NCBI GenBank assembly: GCA_944989445.1
Contig: CALYLW010001184.1
Location: 1 to 64,000, forward strand
Direction of reading: 5' to 3'
Origin: Ampullaceana balthica
Lineage: Eukaryota > Mollusca > Gastropoda > Lymnaeidae
DNA: 64,000 bases
The translations under genes and the position numbers were made by a program. The notes beneath the pieces were generated by a model, which did no database searches, was not told the DNA's origin, and saw nothing but the letters and a program-made list of their open reading frames with translations. Numbering within the stretch: position 1 is the stretch's first letter; every line of letters begins with the position of its first letter. Of the stretch, positions 58,664-64,000 are shown in pieces.

Positions 58664-60573
58664 ATAAGAAAATGGCCAAGTAAGAAAAAGAAAGCTTCAG
58701 TGTGGAGGAATTAAAATTTTGGTTTCATATGAAGAACTGTCACCGATACTTATAACTTGTTTCTCGGTGCTTCTCTGTGTAATATAATATCATCGTTCAG
58801 TGCAGCGCTCATCAGTTCTTCATTGTTTGGTATTAATTTGGTAAGAAGTGGAAAAAAAGAGAGAAGAAAAAAAACCCCCCGCCTTTTTCTCCTCTTCAAC
58901 TTTTCAGTCTACACTCTAAACCAAATAACTTCAACTGCTACCGGAACGACAACTGCATTACCCTGCCAACAAAGTGGAGACAACTCACTCAGCAGGCCAA
59001 CGAACCGTAACTCTGTTAACGCCATTTTAACTGGACTACAAATTGGCCCCTGTGACTTGTCTCGGGTGGTTTAGCAGACACAGAAAGAACCATACTGTTC
59101 AAGCCACCCCAAAGTTACTTCAAATTTAAAAAAAAATTTTTTAATAAAAAAGAAGTCACAAATGCATTTTCTGATCGATCAAGAAGGACCAGGGGACACC
59201 AATGGGAGAGAAATCAGAACATGGAATTAAAAGTTACGGAGAACTAAGCAGCCGAGTTAAATGTAGTGCATTTCGGAGATTTTTAACCTGTCAGTTTTCA
59301 GCTTTGCTGGTCTGAGCTGTCAACTCTCAATGCAGTGTATTAGGATACAAATAATATAGTATTTCAAAATAAGGCATTACCAATAACGATTCGGCTACTA
59401 TCGTTAAAAATTGGTATTTCAAAATAACCTACACATCACACTGCTGTAATTCTATATAAGCCAACTCAACTATACTACGGGCATCATAACACAAATCGGC
59501 GCCTTCTCACAGAGTGTAAGAAGAAAAACATGAACAAGACAATACTTTTAATTAGGGATACGGAAATAAACGATTAATTAATCGATTAATCTTTAAAAAA
59601 TTTAATCGTTTAAAATTAATTTGATCGATTAAAAATCGATTAAAACTTAAGAAAATATTTATACTTTTTTTCCAATTTATTAATAATTAATATTTTTTTT
59701 GTTACTTACATACTTTTCCGTTTTATTATTATTATTTATTTAGACCTGCATACATAAACAAAAAGGTTTTTCTTCCTTATTTCTTGCATAGCAGAACCAA
59801 TTTTCTGTGTCACGTCACAAAATTTGGGAGCCAGGGAATTACCGCGACTTAAAAGATTTCGCGAAATAATCAATCACGACTTAACGGGATCTATATATGC
59901 GTTACATAAATATAATTAATCGAAATTAATCGATTAATCGATTAATTTTTTCCCGATTAAACGAACACATTTTTTAAATCAGTACCAGCATCACTTTTGT
60001 TATTTAATTTGTTTTTGTTTGTATCATCACGGCCATTTAAGTATTTATTACTCACAAACAATTTGTTCCGTGGACAACTGATCTGCTCACCTTCTGACAA
60101 GTTACTACACAACTCCTGAAAAGTTTCGAACTAACAACTTCAGCCATGGTACCAACAACTAGGGGTGACAATTAAAGTGGTCAATTTTGATTTCGTCTGC
60201 TGAAAATAATACAATTTTTGAAAAATCAATACTTCCAATTTCCAATAAAAATCGAAATTCAAACATGTCGACATAATGCTAAGGCGTCAATTAAATACAT
60301 TTTTAAAAAAATCCTTCCTTTAACATTGGCATCTAGGTTAAATAAATATATCAAAAGAAATATACAATAGGCGAAAATAGTTTTCCAATCAAGTGAATGA
60401 TTGATTGCTGAAATGATTGGAGTCAGAATTGTTTGATTTGATCCATATTTTGAAATCGTTCATTGTGTGGACATGATTCATTCGAGCTGCAGCACGCGAT
60501 CTGATTAATGACGTAATGTTCAAATTATGATCGTGGAATTTAGCACGGTGTGAGTATTTCAGATACGGTATTA
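58664..60573. other. Intergenic with an ATTAATCG-rich hAT-like relic
   Basis: 59553-59950 begins TTAGGGATACGGAAATAAACG and is filled with AATCGATTAAT palindromes in both orientations. It resembles the ends of the 805-bp hAT at 52760 and is probably a decayed relative. The remainder is AT-rich without recognisable genes. Confidence 0.45.
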
Positions 60574-60778
60574 AATGTTGGGCGAACATTGGAGTCATCA
60601 CACAGTGATAGTTGGCTGGCTCAGTTGAATGTTGGGTGAACATTGGAGTCATCACACAGTGATAGTTGGCTGGCTCAGTTGAATGTTGGGTGAACATTGG
60701 AGTCATCACACAGTGATAGTTGGCTGGCTCAGTTGAATGTTGGGTGAACATTGGAGTCATCACACAGTGATAGTTGGC
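60574..60778. repeat. 54-bp satellite, cut by the assembly gap
   Basis: Nearly four units beginning AATGTTGGGTGAACATTGGA and ending GGCTGGCTCAGTTG. The true right edge is unknown because the gap follows. Confidence 0.9.
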
Positions 60779-60955
60779 NNNNNNNNNNNNNNNNNNNNNN
60801 NNNNNNNNNNNNNNNNNNNNNNNNNNNNNNNNNNNNNNNNNNNNNNNNNNNNNNNNNNNNNNNNNNNNNNNNNNNNNNNNNNNNNNNNNNNNNNNNNNNN
60901 NNNNNNNNNNNNNNNNNNNNNNNNNNNNNNNNNNNNNNNNNNNNNNNNNNNNNNN
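60779..60955. other. Assembly gap (177 N)
   Basis: Undetermined bases. Frames that run across it are meaningless. The gap separates two different satellites, so its real length may be very different. Confidence 0.99.
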
Positions 60956-61304
60956 CAACATGGCGTCACTCAAAGTTGTAGGCCTATTGGGGGCGAGGTT
61001 GTATCAACATGGCGTCACTCAAAGTTGTAGGCCTATTGGGGGCGAGGTTGTATCAACATGGCGTCACTCAAAGTTGTAGGCCTATTGGGGGCGAGGTTGT
61101 ATCAACATGGCGTCACTCAAAGTTGTAGGCCTATTGGGGGCGAGGTTGTATCAACATGGCGTCACTCAAAGTTGTAGGCCCTATTGGGGGCGAGGTTGTA
61201 TCAACATGGCGTCACTCAAAGTTGTAGCCCTATTGGGGGCGAGGTTGTATCAACATGGCGTCACTCAAAGTTGTAGGCCTATTGGGGGCGAGGTTGTATC
61301 AACA
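60956..61304. repeat. 49-bp satellite, 7 copies
   Basis: Units begin AACATGGCGTCACTCAAAGT and include GGCCTATTGGGGGCGAGGTT. Nearly perfect; one unit has an extra C (61180), one a G-to-C change (61228). Confidence 0.95.
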
Positions 61305-61344
61305 TTTAAGTTTTTATTTGTGTGAATCTACAATTATCAACTGC

Positions 61345-62739
61345 ATGACATCAAACTACATGACATCAAACTACATGACATCAAACTACATGACATCAAA
61401 CTACATGACATCAAACTACATGACATCAAACTACATGACATCAAACTACATGACATCAAACTACATGACATCAAACTACATGACATCAAACTACATGACA
61501 TCAAACTACATGACATCAAACTACATGACATCAAACTACATGACATCAAACTACATGACATCAAACTACATGACATCAAACTACATGACATCAAACTACA
61601 TGACATCAAACTACATGACATCAAACTACATGACATCAAACTACATGACATCAAACTACATGACATCAAACTACATGACATCAAACTACATGACATCAAA
61701 CTACATGACATCAAACTACATGACATCAAACTACATGACATCAAACTACATGACATCAAACTACATGACATCAAACTACATGACATCAAACTACATGACA
61801 TCAAACTACATGACATCAAACTACATGACATCAAACTACATGACATCAAACTACATGACATCAAACTACATGACATCAAACTACATGACATCAAACTACA
61901 TGACATCAAACTACATGACATCAAACTACATGACATCAAACTACATGACATCAAACTACATGACATCAAACTACATGACATCAAACTACATGACATCAAA
62001 CTACATGACATCAAACTACATGACATCAAACTACATGACATCAAACTACATGACATCAAACTACATGACATCAAACTACATGACATCAAACTACATGACA
62101 TCAAACTACATGACATCAAACTACATGACATCAAACTACATGACATCAAACTACATGACATCAAACTACATGACATCAAACTACATGACATCAAACTACA
62201 TGACATCAAACTACATGACATCAAACTACATGACATCAAACTACATGACATCAAACTACATGACATCAAACTACATGACATCAAACTACATGACATCAAA
62301 CTACATGACATCAAACTACATGACATCAAACTACATGACATCAAACTACATGACATCAAACTACATGACATCAAACTACATGACATCAAACTACATGACA
62401 TCAAACTACATGACATCAAACTACATGACATCAAACTACATGACATCAAACTACATGACATCAAACTACATGACATCAAACTACATGACATCAAACTACA
62501 TGACATCAAACTACATGACATCAAACTACATGACATCAAACTACATGACATCAAACTACATGACATCAAACTACATGACATCAAACTACATGACATCAAA
62601 CTACATGACATCAAACTACATGACATCAAACTACATGACATCAAACTACATGACATCAAACTACATGACATCAAACTACATGACATCAAACTACATGACA
62701 TCAAACTACATGACATCAAACTACATGACATCAAACTAC
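61345..62739. repeat. 15-bp satellite ATGACATCAAACTAC, 93 perfect copies
   Basis: I see no substitution in 1395 bp. Because 15 is divisible by three and the unit has no stop in two frames, both strands are open for more than 470 codons (MTSNY and SLMSC repeats). These are not proteins: no promoter, start context or composition supports them. Confidence 0.98.
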
Positions 62740-64000
62740 ATGACATCAAACTGCTACTGTAAGACATGACATCAAACTGCTACTGTAAGACATGACATCA
62801 AACTGCTACTGTAAGACATGACATCAAACTGCTACTGTAAGACATGACATCAAACTGCTACTGTAAGACATGACATCAAACTGCTACTGTAAGACATGAC
62901 ATCAAACTGCTACTGTAAGACATGACATCAAACTGCTACTGTAAGACATGACATCAAACTGCTACTGTAAGACATGACATCAAACTGCTACTGTAAGACA
63001 TGACATCAAACTGCTACTGTAAGACATGACATCAAACTGCTACTGTAAGACATGACATCAAACTGCTACTGTAAGATATGACATCAAACTGCTACTGTAA
63101 GACATGACATCAAACTGCTACTGTAAGACATGACATCAAACTGCTACTGTAAGACATGACATCAAACTGCTACTGTAAGACATGACATCAAACTGCTACT
63201 GTAAGACATGACATCAAACTGCTACTGTAAGACATGACATCAAACTGCTACTGTAAGACATGACATCAAACTGCTACTGTAAGACATGACATCAAACTGC
63301 TACTGTAAGATATGACATCAAACTGCTACTGTAAGACATGACATCAAACTGCTACTGTAAGACATGACATCAAACTGCTACTGTAAGACATGACATCAAA
63401 CTGCTACTGTAAGACATGACATCAAACTGCTACTGTAAGACATGACATCAAACTGCTACTGTAAGACATGACATCAAACTGCTACTGTAAGACATGACAT
63501 CAAACTGCTACTGTAAGACATGACATCAAACTGCTACTGTAAGACATGACATCAAACTGCTACTGTAAGACATGACATCAAACTGCTACTGTAAGACATG
63601 ACATCAAACTGCTACTGTAAGATATGACATCAAACTGCTACTGTAAGACATGACATCAAACTGCTACTGTAAGACATGACATCAAACTGCTACTGTAAGA
63701 CATGACATCAAACTGCTACTGTAAGACATGACATCAAACTGCTACTGTAAGACATGACATCAAACTGCTACTGTAAGACATGACATCAAACTGCTACTGT
63801 AAGATATGACATCAAACTGCTACTGTAAGACATGACATCAAACTGCTACTGTAAGACATGACATCAAACTGCTACTGTAAGACATGACATCAAACTGCTA
63901 CTGTAAGACATGACATCAAACTGCTACTGTAAGACATGACATCAAACTGCTACTGTAAGACATGACATCAAACTGCTACTGTAAGATATGACATCAAACT
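62740..64000. repeat. 26-bp satellite, ~48 copies, runs off the window
   Basis: The unit ATGACATCAAACTGCTACTG plus TAAGAC shares its first 13 bases with the adjacent 15-bp satellite. A C-to-T variant (GATATG in place of GACATG) appears at about 63077, 63311, 63623, 63805 and 63987, spaced 9, 12, 7 and 7 units apart. Confidence 0.97.

Noticed and set aside
60389..61079. Frames running through the N stretch
   Set aside because: The gap has unknown sequence and length; the flanks are two different satellites.
61255..62769. 504- and 476-codon open frames on opposite strands (MTSNY and SLMSC repeats)
   Set aside because: Pure translations of a perfect 15-bp satellite. Simultaneous openness of both strands is expected from the period.
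61345..64000. Possible CRISPR array
   Set aside because: Units are contiguous tandem repeats with no unique spacers, in a eukaryotic genome. The same applies to all other arrays in the window.

Overview
The window is a stretch of AT-rich, intron-rich animal genome dominated by repeats. The repeats (tRNA-derived SINEs, hAT transposons and MITEs, (TA)n-flanked elements, long satellites) and an OC1-like hAT point to an invertebrate. A gastropod mollusc is my best guess, but this is an inference. Nothing prokaryotic is present. Almost all long open frames here are translations of tandem repeats or transposon relics.

Layout. 1-539: end of an LTR retrotransposon in minus orientation (tRNA-Pro-type primer site, 471-bp LTR). 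537-10344: a 9.8-kb satellite of 25/26/27-bp units with a scrambled core. 10722-13965: a hairpin-forming sequence whose loop was hit by a 3.1-kb hAT transposon. 14625-16955: a 39-40-bp satellite containing a 678-bp higher-order duplication. 17013-17290: a tRNA-derived SINE.

18195-34010 (minus): the one convincing cellular gene. By joining splice sites by hand I obtain 17 coding exons in a continuous frame, about 892 residues. It has an N-terminal coiled coil, a proline-rich octapeptide repeat and acidic/Phe-rich C-terminal repeats. The coiled-coil region fits SIX6OS1 (C14orf39), a synaptonemal-complex central-element protein, so the gene is probably meiotic. Its introns carry MITEs, a minisatellite and a triplet of CTCF-like motifs.

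33410-56107: a graveyard of at least nine hAT insertions (several with recognisable 8-bp target duplications), some nested. It also holds a 5'-truncated LINE with reverse-transcriptase motifs, SINE copies, three copies of a TA-flanked MITE family, a strong CTCF-like site and several minisatellites. 48345-49975 is a 16-bp satellite. 57220-57919 is a 41-bp satellite. 60574-64000 is a patchwork of 54-, 49-, 15- and 26-bp satellites around an assembly gap.

No multi-gene pathway can be read from this window. Its main interest is the SIX6OS1-like gene and the visible record of how satellites arise from, or abut, transposon ends.
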